From: Oceanobacillus chungangensis
GTDB lineage: Bacteria; Bacillota; Bacilli; Bacillales; Amphibacillaceae
Length of the DNA stretch: 63,059 nt
Direction of reading: 5' to 3'
Assembly: GCF_003369565.1 (NCBI RefSeq)
Contig: NZ_PIOD01000030.1
Coordinates: forward strand, 1 to 63,059
The notes under the pieces were generated by a model, which saw only the letters and a list, made by a program, of their open reading frames with translations, was not told the DNA's origin and searched no databases. Made by a program: the position numbers and the translations under genes. Shown here piece after piece: positions 36,531 through 44,216 of this stretch. Position 1 is the first letter of the stretch. Each line of letters begins with the position of its first letter.

Positions 36531-36553
36531 GGCGATTTTAGTGTGGGTGTAGT

Positions 36554-36656
36554 GTTGTGTTCGCAAACATTATTGTTGGTAACTAGACATTAATGTTAGT
36601 AACTAGACATTAATGTTGGAAACTCTCTAATAAATGAAGTGTTCGCAATGTATGTA
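36554..36656. repeat. 20-bp phased repeat downstream of glmS
   Basis: GTTNGTAACTAGACATTAAT-type units start at 36575, 36595 and 36615, with degenerate ones at 36554 and about 36636; GTGTTCGCAA flanks both ends (about 36558 and 36639). No coding frame. Confidence 0.7.
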
Positions 36657-36721
36657 AAGAATCGAAGAAAGAATTGTGGATATTAAATACAGTCGCGACG
36701 TTTATAAAAAAGTTGCGAAGC

Positions 36722-36760
36722 ATCACCCCTTTGGATTTTTATCTAAAGGGGTGTTTCGTT
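36722..36760 (+). terminator. Terminator of glmS
   Basis: CACCCCTTT / AAAGGGGTG stem with TTTCGTT tail. Confidence 0.8.
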
Positions 36761-36847
36761 GTAAAAGGACTTACTTAATTAAGTAGTTAGTGTAAAATGA
36801 ATTTAAAGAAATAATTTAAATAATATATGAGAGTTTGTGAACAAATG

Positions 36848-36872
36848 TACTTAAACTAACGGGTGCTTTAGC
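36848..36872 (+). repeat. Cassette-border palindrome 1
   Basis: ACTTAAACTAACGGGTGCTT, a left-type copy of the CTTATTCAACTAACTGGTGC element that recurs through 36.8-40.1 kb. Confidence 0.6.
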
Positions 36873-36937
36873 AAAAAAATGAGAGTCCATATATCATATT
36901 GCCGTAGGAGCAATTACATAAGGGGGAACACATAATA

Positions 36938-37158
36938 ATGGAGGAAGTAATCGGGCTAAACATATGTTATAGGGATAATTATATTGAAACATACCTTTTG
37001 GATAAGGAAATTTAGATATATTAAAAAAAGAATTAGAAGATGAATGTTCTAATATCTTTAGTATTAAAGACAAAGTTTTTTCAAAAAGTGATATAGCATC
37101 GGTTATTATGGAAAATTATGCTGTTCAATTTTATATTACAGAGGAGGAACTACAATAG
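36938..37158 (+). pseudogene. Frameshifted small hypothetical gene
   Basis: ATG 36938 with AAGGGGGA upstream starts MEEVIGLNICYRDNYIETYL and stops at about 37015. A second frame continues directly with DILKKELEDECSNIFSIKDK and ends ENYAVQFYITEEELQ at 37158. The two read as one ~73-residue acidic protein split by a frameshift. Family not recognised. Confidence 0.5.
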
Positions 37159-37185
37159 TTTAATGCTCCTATTAGAATCCCGTCG

Positions 37186-37220
37186 CTTATTGCACTATAT
37201 GGTGCAAGAGTTAAACAAGG
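37186..37220 (+). repeat. Cassette-border palindrome 2
   Basis: CTTATTGCACTATATGGTGC followed by AAGAGTTAAACAAGG. It is followed by a terminator-like arm pair AAGGTGA / TCGCCTTTT and is part of a 113-bp direct repeat. Confidence 0.75.
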
Positions 37221-37313
37221 TGATCATAGAATTTGGTCGCCTTTTATTTGTGCTGAAAAATGAGTAAATTGTTTGGGATATTATGGTAATATAATTCAGG
37301 TATAGAGATATTG
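37201..37313. repeat. 113-bp direct repeat, copy 1
   Basis: Almost identical to 38981-39092 (about five differences), same orientation, 1.78 kb apart, flanking the units with the SMI1 and small membrane genes. Confidence 0.9.
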
Positions 37314-37342
37314 TACTAAAGGGACAGGTTAGTAGGAGAAGG
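37311..37342 (+). repeat. Cassette-border palindrome 3
   Basis: TTGTACTAAAGGGACAGGTT followed by AGTAGGAGAAGG, right-type variant of the element. Confidence 0.6.
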
Positions 37343-37396
37343 AAATGCTATGTAAGAGTTGAATCTTTTTTAAACTAATAGGGGAGTGTTATTTAA

Positions 37397-37834
37397 ATGA
37401 AAGATGTGAGAGACCTAATTCATACAAGGAAATTAGGAGTAGATGATTCCGATATAAAAGCAGCAGAAGATAAGTTGGATGTAGTATTTCCAGAACAATA
37501 TAAGGAACTTTTCAAGTTAGTTAATAATGCGGATATAGGTGAATGGATACTTTATCCTATAAAAGACCATAGAAATCTTAAAAAGACCTGGGATGATATT
37601 GTTAGACAAAACACTGAAGTCAGAGAAGAATATATGTCGAAAGACCTTATTGCAATCGGTGATGACGGTTCAGGAGATAAATTATGTTTTAAAGTAAATG
37701 ACGGGATAATGGGGAATGAAATTTATCTTTGGTATCACGAAGATGGAGAACTTGAATATTATGCTCCCAATTTGAAAGAATTTATAATATCAATATCAGA
37801 AGAAGAGAACGAGGATGATTTTGAGGATGAATAA
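37397..37834 (+). CDS. SMI1/KNR4 family protein
   Basis: A 145-residue acidic cytosolic protein with the SMI1/KNR4 (SUKH) fold signature: ALxV-like AAEDKLDVVFPEQYKELFKLVNNADIG, GDDGSGDKLCFKV and EIYLWYHEDGELEYYAPNL. SUKH proteins often act as immunity proteins against polymorphic toxins; no toxin gene is next to it. AGGGGAG lies about 12 bases before the ATG. It occupies one repeat-delimited unit. Confidence 0.85.
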   Translation: MKDVRDLIHTRKLGVDDSDIKAAEDKLDVVFPEQYKELFKLVNNADIGEWILYPIKDHRNLKKTWDDIVRQNTEVREEYMSKDLIAIGDDGSGDKLCFKVNDGIMGNEIYLWYHEDGELEYYAPNLKEFIISISEEENEDDFEDE

Positions 37835-37837
37835 ATC

Positions 37838-37871
37838 TTATTCAACTAACTGGTGCAATTCTTAAAGAAGG
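37838..37871 (+). repeat. Cassette-border palindrome 4
   Basis: CTTATTCAACTAACTGGTGC followed by AATTCTTAAAGAAGG, starting 3 bases after the SMI1 stop codon. Confidence 0.8.
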
Positions 37872-37956
37872 GAAAGCATCTTTTTTGTCGAATTCCTATA
37901 ATAGGACTTGGTGATTATGTTTCTAATAAAGAAACAGCTTATAGGGGGAACATTAA

Positions 37957-38202
37957 ATGAACCTGTTTCGAAAGAACGAAAAGACATTGGTCAAATCTTT
38001 GATATATGGTTTGATTGGTGGGTTTTATTTCAGTATCTTGTTTATTTCAAGAACTGAAGAAATTGATAGTGGAGAAGGATGGAGAACGTTTAACGAACTT
38101 TCAATATTTGAATATATACTAAAAGTATTACAAGTCTCGATTATCATATCTATTGGGACATTTATTGTTGTCCTGTTATATCCTTACTTTAAGAAAAAAT
38201 AG
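37957..38202 (+). CDS. Small membrane protein of unknown family
   Basis: An 81-residue protein with membrane segments at about 15-31 and 55-74 and a basic KKK terminus. AGGGGGAA before the ATG. Single gene of a repeat-delimited unit; no family recognised. Confidence 0.65.
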   Translation: MNLFRKNEKTLVKSLIYGLIGGFYFSILFISRTEEIDSGEGWRTFNELSIFEYILKVLQVSIIISIGTFIVVLLYPYFKKK

Positions 38203-38208
38203 ATAATA

Positions 38209-38243
38209 CTTATTGTGCTAAAGGGTGCAAGAGTTGAACAAGG
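38209..38243 (+). repeat. Cassette-border palindrome 5
   Basis: CTTATTGTGCTAAAGGGTGC followed by AAGAGTTGAACAAGG, 6 bases after the previous stop; continues into a CGATCAACGAAATGGTTGTC stretch homologous to that after copies 2 and 7. Confidence 0.8.
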
Positions 38244-38397
38244 CGATCAACGAAATGGTTGTCTTTTTCTGCAATATTTATTTTTAGAATATTACGTTAT
38301 TGTGAAGGTGGGATTATTTAACCATCGTAACAAGAGTATTGAAAAAACAGGAACTTTCGTAAGTTATCAAAGTAGTCAACAACGGGGTGATAGATTT

Positions 38398-38565
38398 ATG
38401 GAATTTTTTATGTCAATATTACCGTTAATATTTTGGATGGCAATTACTGTGATAATATTCTGGGTCTTATTTAAGGCATTTAATATTTCAAAACCAAAGT
38501 CAGATTTAGAACAAAGAGTTGAAATTTTAGAAGAAGAAATTAGAAAACTAAAGAATAATAAATGA
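38398..38565 (+). CDS. Small single-pass membrane protein with coiled coil
   Basis: A 55-residue protein with one membrane segment (about 4-26) and a charged helix LEQRVEILEEEIRKLKNNK. GGGGTGAT lies 6 bases before ATG 38398; the frame upstream to 38215 is formed from repeat sequence and is not coding. Function unknown. Confidence 0.65.
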   Translation: MEFFMSILPLIFWMAITVIIFWVLFKAFNISKPKSDLEQRVEILEEEIRKLKNNK

Positions 38566-38578
38566 GACAACAATAATT

Positions 38579-38613
38579 CTTATTCAATTAACTAGTGCTT
38601 TACTGAAAGAAGG
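38579..38613 (+). repeat. Cassette-border palindrome 6
   Basis: CTTATTCAATTAACTAGTGC followed by TTTACTGAAAGAAGG, 13 bases after the previous stop; followed by a CAATGCAT/ATGTATTG hairpin with T-run. Confidence 0.8.
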
Positions 38614-38668
38614 GCAATGCATTAAATGATGTATTGTTTTTAAAATTGATTATTTAGAGGTGAGGTTT

Positions 38669-38905
38669 ATGTTACATAAAGCTTTTAATTTTGGTCTTTC
38701 TTTGACTATAAGTGGGTTTGTAATGATATTTTTTGCTAGAATTATATCCGATGCAGCTCTTTTAGGAATGGAAACAGATATAGATGATTTTTTTGGTATT
38801 TATGCTAGAAGTGCTTATTATATACCTTTTGCATTTTTAATTATTGGTTTGCCTTTTGTTATTATTATTCCATTCATTTGGTTTTCTAGATGGAGTAAAA
38901 AATAA
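38669..38905 (+). CDS. Small membrane protein of unknown family
   Basis: A 78-residue protein with membrane segments at about 8-28 and 47-70 and a basic RWSKK end. AGAGGTGAGG precedes ATG 38669. One unit of the repeat-delimited array; no family recognised. Confidence 0.65.
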   Translation: MLHKAFNFGLSLTISGFVMIFFARIISDAALLGMETDIDDFFGIYARSAYYIPFAFLIIGLPFVIIIPFIWFSRWSKK

Positions 38906-38964
38906 GACTGGTGTTTTGATTTAGACCATCAACTACAACAACGATAAACCTTGAAAAAAAGCGA

Positions 38965-39000
38965 CCTTATTAAACAAACTGGTGCAAGAGTTAAACAAGG
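38965..39000 (+). repeat. Cassette-border palindrome 7
   Basis: CCTTATTAAACAAACTGGTG followed by CAAGAGTTAAACAAGG; an outer GCGACC/GGTCGC pair encloses it, ending in CCTTTTATTT, so it may also terminate transcription. Confidence 0.8.
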
Positions 39001-39092
39001 TGATCATAGAATTTGGTCGCCTTTTATTTGTGCTGAAAAACGAGTAAATTGTTTGGAATATTATGGTATTATATTCAGGTATAGAGATATTG
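38981..39092. repeat. 112-bp direct repeat, copy 2
   Basis: Partner of 37201-37313. Confidence 0.9.
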
Positions 39093-39121
39093 AGCTAACG
39101 GGGCAGTTTAGTTGAAGAAGG
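39089..39121 (+). repeat. Cassette-border palindrome 8
   Basis: TTGAGCTAACGGGGCAGTTT followed by AGTTGAAGAAGG; the CTAAC/GTTTAG arms form the clearest palindrome of the right-type copies. Confidence 0.75.
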
Positions 39122-39197
39122 AGTAACCTCCATTATTAGAGAATATATAAAGATATAGGTTGATTAAATTAAGAAACAGCAATAGTGGAGGGATATT

Positions 39198-39779
39198 ATG
39201 GATAAATGGAAAACATTAAAATCAGAGTATATACATAAAAGTCCATTTGGGAATATAAGAAAAGATAAATGCAAGCTTCCAAATGGAATTGTGATTGACG
39301 ATTATTATGTAAACGAATATTCTGATTGGGTAAATGCAGTAGTAATTACAAAGGAAAAACAAATTGTTCTTGTTGAACAGTATCGTTATGCAGGAAAAGA
39401 CTTTTTCTTAGAAGTTCCTGCTGGAAAAAGAGAAGGAAATGAAACACATGAAGAAGGGTTAATTAGAGAGGTTAAGGAAGAAACAGGTTTTATTTCTTTG
39501 AGAAAACCAATTTTTTTGGGTGAATTCATGGTTAACCCAGCCACACAAAATAACAAAGTGATAACTTATCTAATGTTGGATGCATTTAAAGAATTTGAAC
39601 AAGACTTAGATGATACAGAAGAGATAAATGTTAAGTTAGTTGATTTTGAAGAAATGGGAAATCTAATAAGAACAAATCAGATAAATACACAACTTTTTAC
39701 TGCAAATGCTTATTTTATGGCAAAAGTTTTTCTTACTGAATTTAATATTCCTTGTTCAACTAACTGGTGCGTTACTTGA
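39198..39779 (+). CDS. Nudix hydrolase (ADP-ribose pyrophosphatase-like)
   Basis: A 193-residue Nudix protein. The Nudix box GKREGNETHEEGLIREVKEE-TG (about 77-99) is intact, and the VNAVVITKEKQIVLVEQYRY and EVPAGK segments resemble ADP-ribose pyrophosphatases. GGAGGGA before the ATG. The last ten or so residues (PCSTNWCVT) are encoded by border repeat 9, so the native C-terminus was probably different and lost when the repeat joined. Confidence 0.85.
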   Translation: MDKWKTLKSEYIHKSPFGNIRKDKCKLPNGIVIDDYYVNEYSDWVNAVVITKEKQIVLVEQYRYAGKDFFLEVPAGKREGNETHEEGLIREVKEETGFISLRKPIFLGEFMVNPATQNNKVITYLMLDAFKEFEQDLDDTEEINVKLVDFEEMGNLIRTNQINTQLFTANAYFMAKVFLTEFNIPCSTNWCVT

Positions 39780-39785
39780 ACAGCG
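39750..39785 (+). repeat. Cassette-border palindrome 9
   Basis: CCTTGTTCAACTAACTGGTG followed by CGTTACTTGAACAGCG; overlaps and supplies the stop codon of the Nudix gene. Confidence 0.85.
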
Positions 39786-39849
39786 AAAAGCTATTTCTGT
39801 AATTGGGTTAACAGGGGAGAGAACTACAACACTTAGAGGGGGGATAAAA

Positions 39850-40038
39850 ATGAATTGGTCGGTATTAAAAGATTTAAAAACAATGTTTGGTTTTATTACA
39901 TCTATTTTATTAGGGGTATTTGCAATAGTATTAGCAGTAAACAATAATAAGCTTTGGGTGTTATTTGTTGTAGTTGCGTTAATATTAATGCTCTTCAGTG
40001 TGTTTAGAGCTGATAAAATACATAAGCACAACAATTAA
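39850..40038 (+). CDS. Small two-pass membrane protein
   Basis: A 62-residue protein with hydrophobic segments at about 11-30 and 34-51 and a basic tail. GAGGGGGGAT precedes ATG 39850; the frame open from 39706 reads through repeat 9 and is not coding there. No family recognised. Confidence 0.65.
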   Translation: MNWSVLKDLKTMFGFITSILLGVFAIVLAVNNNKLWVLFVVVALILMLFSVFRADKIHKHNN

Positions 40039-40041
40039 GTT

Positions 40042-40076
40042 CTTATTCAACAAACTGGTGCGTTAATTCTAGAAGG
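40042..40076 (+). repeat. Cassette-border palindrome 10
   Basis: CTTATTCAACAAACTGGTGC followed by GTTAATTCTAGAAGG, 3 bases after the previous stop. Confidence 0.8.
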
Positions 40077-40098
40077 ATTTATGCTATTTTAGTAGAAG

Positions 40099-40130
40099 TT
40101 ATTGTGCTAACGGGGCAGGTAAGTTGAGAG
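40099..40130 (+). repeat. Cassette-border palindrome 11
   Basis: TTATTGTGCTAACGGGGCAG followed by GTAAGTTGAGAG, just upstream of the peptidase E-like gene. Confidence 0.7.
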
Positions 40131-40200
40131 TATTGTTGGTGAAAACAGAATGAGTGACGCAAGGAACAAATGTTATTTACACTTTGCTATGGGGGTACTT

Positions 40201-40857
40201 ATGAAAACTCACTATTATTTAGGTTGGTTTAACAATTTTTTTCCAGAGAATCTGGGCAGGGTGTTACAGGGGGATATAACTGATAGAAAATCGCTTGCTA
40301 TGATTTGCTCGAATCCATCTATTTATGAAGATGATGGTGCTACTGAACGCTCGTGGCTTGACCAGGCTGGCATTATGTTTGATGAATATCATTTAATTAA
40401 TTATCGCGTACAGAAGGAAGATGCCCAAACGATAATTCAAAATGCTTCAGTCATTTTCTTGTTGGGGGGGAATACTCTTAAACAAAATGGTTTTTTGATG
40501 GAATATGAATTATTGGATTCGATTAAAAAAAGCAGCGCCGTTGCGATGGGAGCAAGCGCTGGTGCAATGAACATGTCCGCTAAATGGTTATGCTCGAAAA
40601 ACTTTGGATATAAAGTTGAAATGAGCTCTGTTTACGACGGAATTGGTCTTGACAATTTTTCCGTCCTGTCTCATTTTGATCTTGAAAATAACATTGCACT
40701 GGTTCAAAGCGAACTATCTCTCCTATCAGAAGAAATAAATATTTATGCGTCGAACAAAGATTGCGCTGTACGTGTAAAGGGAGACAAAATCGACGTTTTA
40801 GGCAATGTTTTTTTAATTTCCCACTCAAAGATTCAGAAATTGGATGAGACGCTCTAG
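40201..40857 (+). CDS. Peptidase S51 (dipeptidase E)-like protein
   Basis: A 218-residue class I glutamine amidotransferase-fold protein of the peptidase S51 type. The strand VIFLLGGNT (about 88-96) and the nucleophile elbow AMGASAGAMNMS (Ser about 119) are present. ATG 40201 has GGGGG 5-9 bases upstream; the longer frame from 40150 has no site. By family it could cleave Asp-X dipeptides or cyanophycin-type substrates; exact substrate unknown. Last gene of the array. Confidence 0.82.
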   Translation: MKTHYYLGWFNNFFPENLGRVLQGDITDRKSLAMICSNPSIYEDDGATERSWLDQAGIMFDEYHLINYRVQKEDAQTIIQNASVIFLLGGNTLKQNGFLMEYELLDSIKKSSAVAMGASAGAMNMSAKWLCSKNFGYKVEMSSVYDGIGLDNFSVLSHFDLENNIALVQSELSLLSEEINIYASNKDCAVRVKGDKIDVLGNVFLISHSKIQKLDETL

Positions 40858-41150
40858 TTGTAGTGAATGGCTATGGCTTAATTGAATTAATTTCTTTATG
40901 CAAGGCCTCTATTTTAAATTTAGTGAAGGAGGACTAGGTAGAATAGGATTGTCCGGAAAGCATAGATGTGCAGAACAGTCCACTGCAATCGGGCGCGAGT
41001 GTTAAATATGCGTCACTTTTCTCTTCTTCAACTACCATGAAAATTCACTTCTGTATTAAAGGTAAAAAGGCAATACTGAAGTAGACGCAGCCCATTCTTT
41101 TAAAAAAAAGGAGAGCGCCTAAATTCGTTGCTCTATTGTACGAAAAAGCA

Positions 41151-41943
41151 TTAAGATGCTTCTTGTTCTGCTATCGTAACTGTATAGCCTAGACTCTCAA
41201 GTCTACGTAAGGAATGTCGAACAATTGATTGTTGTTTCTGTTTATCAAAGTAGTCTTCGCCTAAGTCTACATACACTTCTTTACGTGTTAAGAGATAATA
41301 GGAGATACGTAGAATAGCGTGTGCCAGTACGATTCCTGCACGTTTCTTACCTTTCCGTGCTGCGGTTCGTCGATAAAGTGCGCCAAGATAGTTTTTAGAT
41401 CCTCTTGCAGAATGGGCTGCTTCGATTAAAGCTGATTTTAAGTATTTGTTTCCGTTTTTGGTTTTAAATTTTTTCCTTTTTCCTGCACTTTCGTTATTTC
41501 CAGGAACTAATCCAGGCCATGAACACATCTGCGATGCACTAGGAAATTGGTTCTTAATATCTGTTCCAAGCTCAGCTAGCATTTGTTCCGCCATCCGAGT
41601 TGCAATGCCAGGAATAGAATCCAATCTCTCAATATCATCTTGATATTTGCTTACTCTATCAGCTACTTCTTGATCTAACATCTCAATTTGGTCTGATAAA
41701 AAATCAATGTGTTTTAAGATTGTTTTTATCATTAGTCTTTGATGAGGGCTGATATAGCCTTTTAGTACTAGTCGAAGTTCATCCTTTTTCTTTTTCATGG
41801 TACGGAGCGAAGTTCGCAAGTATCTCAGGATTATCTTCACCATTAGCTATGGCATTAAGCATATCCCGAGCAGAAACACCCATAATGTCTGAAACAACAG
41901 AACCTAATTTAATGTTAGCCCCTTCTAATAAACTCCATCTCTT
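41151..41943 (-). pseudogene. IS110 family transposase remnant
   Basis: The open part (41151-41843) is the C-terminal Transposase_20 domain: SIPGIATRMAEQMLAELG, SASQMCSWPGLVPGNNESAG, NKYLKSALIEAAHSARG. A second frame just upstream (41812-41943) gives LLEGANIKLGSVVSDIMGVS and ARDMLNAIANGEDNPEILAN, which directly precedes it in intact IS110 proteins, so a one-base frameshift lies near 41810. The N-terminal DEDD catalytic domain is missing. No IS ends seen. Confidence 0.85.
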
Positions 41944-41996
41944 TTTGTATTATCCTATTACAGAATCTAGCTCAGCTTTATTATTTTCATGCCTAT

Positions 41997-42389
41997 CTAA
42001 CTTCTCATATGTGGGGAATCAGGATTCATCTCCATAAACTCGATCCAATTCCCATCGGGATCTACTATCCAGAATTGGTAGTTCAAAGCTATTCCTTGAG
42101 AAATTTCTACTTCTAAAGGGACACCCTTTTCCTTCAATTTATTCGCCGTTTCCTGGATATCATCTACCTCGAAACAGATATGTTCCGCTCTGTCTCTATC
42201 ACCCTCAGCACCACCATAAAATAATTCAATGAAACACCCATCAGTCACTTTTACATATACGATCCACGGCTCACCACTTGGTTGATTCAATTCAAACGCT
42301 TTCTTAAATCCAAGCTTATTGCAATAAAAATCCAATGAGCGTTCCATATCTACTACATGAAATCCTTTGTGATTAATCCCTTTAATCAT
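41997..42389 (-). CDS. Glyoxalase-fold (VOC) family protein
   Basis: A 130-residue vicinal-oxygen-chelate protein: INHKGFHVVDMERSLDFYCNKLGFK at the N-terminus, HICFEVDDI in the middle and WIVDPDGNWIEFMEM at the end, with His and Glu at metal-ligand positions. AGGTGG lies 8 bases before ATG 42389; GTG 42401 overlaps it. Substrate unknown. Confidence 0.85.
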   Translation of the reverse strand: MIKGINHKGFHVVDMERSLDFYCNKLGFKKAFELNQPSGEPWIVYVKVTDGCFIELFYGGAEGDRDRAEHICFEVDDIQETANKLKEKGVPLEVEISQGIALNYQFWIVDPDGNWIEFMEMNPDSPHMRS

Positions 42390-42537
42390 ATTCAATCCCA
42401 CCTATCTCATTTAGTATCTTCGAGCTAACCATTTTTACCTTAAACGTCCCATGTTTTTCCCCTTGTGGGGGTGTTTTTAAACAATTGAATAGTTACAAAA
42501 TCCTAAGTTCCTAATCTAAAAAACTAATATTAAAATA

Positions 42538-43701
42538 TTAATGCGTCCCTTTAACGTCTAATGTATTGTTCGTTACATGCTTTTTCTCAAATGTGGAAGT
42601 GCTAATCTTTTCTTGTAATCTTTCATAATAATGATCTGGATCGACTGGTAATTCTACTGTTTGATTTAACCAAGATGATAAGTAAATAGCATTTGCAATT
42701 TCCAACGCCTTTACTCCCTCTTTTCCTGGTGCAAGTAAAGGTGAACCTGTATTAATCGAATCAATCCAGTTTTGAAAAATGGTAGCATGATTGGCATTTT
42801 CACTTTTTACAGGAATATCTATTTTTCTGTAGTCAGGCTTACCGAAGCCACCTTTGTACAACCGATTAAAATCACGTTCTGATTGTGTTAATCGGTAAAA
42901 AGTAAGTTCTTCATTTTCAACAACGATTTTCCCAAAATCTCCAACTACTTCGAGAAGATTCGTACCTGGTACTTCTCCTGTTGAGGTAATAAATACACCT
43001 GTCACCCCATTTTCATATTCCACATATGCTGTTACTTCATCTTCAACTTCAATATCATGATACTTCCCAAAACTACTCACTGCATTAACTCGTTTTGGCA
43101 TAAACCCAGTCACCCACTGCCAAATATCTAAATGATGAAGTGCCTGATTTAACAAAACACCGCCACCCTCACCTTTCCATGTAGCTCTCCATTTACTTGA
43201 ATCATAATAACTTTGTGAACGATAAGTATCCGTTACAATCCAGTTTGTCCGTTTTATATTTCCAAGTTTCCCTGAATGAATAAGGTCGCGTAATTTTTGG
43301 TAAAGAGGGTTTGCCCTTTGGTTATACATGATGCCGAACACTTTTCCACAAGATTCCGCTGCTTCATTCATTTCTAACACATTTTTCGTATAAACTCCCG
43401 CTGGTTTTTCAATAAGAACGTGTATCCCTTTTGAAAAGGCATTGATTGCTATTTCTGGATGACTGTAATGGGGAGTTGCAATTACCACAGCATCTATTCC
43501 TGATTCCGTAAAAAAGGTCTCTTCGTCCCGGAAAATTTGTACATCTCCTGATGTATGATTTTCCACCCAGTCGATGCGACTATCATTACTACTGCAAATT
43601 GCGGTTAAAATTGCCCCTTCAATTTGCCCTTTGTCTAGCATTTGAACATGTGAGCTCCCCATATTTCCTATTCCGATGACACCGACTTTAATTAAACTCA
43701 T
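42538..43701 (-). CDS. Gfo/Idh/MocA family oxidoreductase
   Basis: A 387-residue NAD(P)-dependent sugar or inositol dehydrogenase-type enzyme. Rossmann motif GVIGIGNMGSSH (about 7-18), VVIATPHYSHPE and the catalytic-region EKPAGV (Lys about 97), then the C-terminal domain. TAAGGAGGGG before the ATG. It diverges from an IclR regulator that may control it. Substrate unknown. Confidence 0.88.
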   Translation of the reverse strand: MSLIKVGVIGIGNMGSSHVQMLDKGQIEGAILTAICSSNDSRIDWVENHTSGDVQIFRDEETFFTESGIDAVVIATPHYSHPEIAINAFSKGIHVLIEKPAGVYTKNVLEMNEAAESCGKVFGIMYNQRANPLYQKLRDLIHSGKLGNIKRTNWIVTDTYRSQSYYDSSKWRATWKGEGGGVLLNQALHHLDIWQWVTGFMPKRVNAVSSFGKYHDIEVEDEVTAYVEYENGVTGVFITSTGEVPGTNLLEVVGDFGKIVVENEELTFYRLTQSERDFNRLYKGGFGKPDYRKIDIPVKSENANHATIFQNWIDSINTGSPLLAPGKEGVKALEIANAIYLSSWLNQTVELPVDPDHYYERLQEKISTSTFEKKHVTNNTLDVKGTH

Positions 43702-43768
43702 ATATACCCCTCCTTAAGTTTAGCTGTGTATGTAAAAATGCGTTATGTAACATTTTTATAATTTTCTT

Positions 43769-43853
43769 GGCAGTTAAGAAACTTTCTTACAACATAAGTG
43801 CAAATAAGGCAGTAACATAGAGGCGTGGTGACAACCAAGTTTTCTAAAAATGG
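43769..43853 (+). repeat. Dispersed MITE-like repeat, copy C
   Basis: Starts GGCAGTTAAGAAACTTTCTT, contains CATAAGTGCAAATAAGGCAG and GGTGACAACCAAGTTTTCTA, and ends near TGGC, matching copy B in order with a shorter first arm. Confidence 0.75.
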
Positions 43854-44049
43854 CTTTTGATATCTTTTCTCTATAGCAAAAACTCCATAATAAGATCTTT
43901 ATGATTATTTAATAGAAATATTTGGATTTAAATTAAGATTAACACTTAATTTCATCCTTTGACCACTATGTGGTACAAGTGTATCGTTTTGTGGTTGAAT
44001 TTAGTATATTAATATATATACCGGCTGTCAATCAAATTGTATTATTCCT

Positions 44050-44080
44050 AAATCGAGCGAGAGCAGACCGAACTCGAGCA
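44050..44080. repeat. Two units of the 21-bp phased repeat (reverse orientation)
   Basis: TCGAGC at 44053 and 44074, exactly 21 bp apart; AAATCGAGCG is the exact reverse complement of the CGCTCGATTT core near 9.4 kb. Confidence 0.55.
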
Positions 44081-44216
44081 TGATCCTTACCCAAATGATC
44101 TAACCCAATTAGAATAATGTATAATAGGAACAAATGTTAAAAAAGCTTCCTGTGTTTAAAATCGCAATTTCGGATATAATTGAATGGATATATATAAATA
44201 GAAGGAGTACATTCTT

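Noticed and set aside
38215-38397. N-terminal extension of the 55-residue membrane protein
   Set aside because: Encoded by border repeat 5 and its extension; strong ribosome site is at ATG 38398.
39706-39849. N-terminal extension of the 62-residue membrane protein
   Set aside because: Overlaps the Nudix gene and border repeat 9; ribosome site GAGGGGGGAT precedes ATG 39850.
36848-40130. Border palindromes as plain rho-independent terminators
   Set aside because: Some copies have terminator-like extensions, but right-type copies precede genes, several lack T-runs, and conserved sequence extends into the loop (GGTGC/GGGGCA), which terminators do not need.
42455-42482. CCCC-TTGT-GGGG hairpin with T-run
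   Set aside because: On the plus strand no gene precedes it, and on the minus strand it lacks a T-tail; not called as a terminator.
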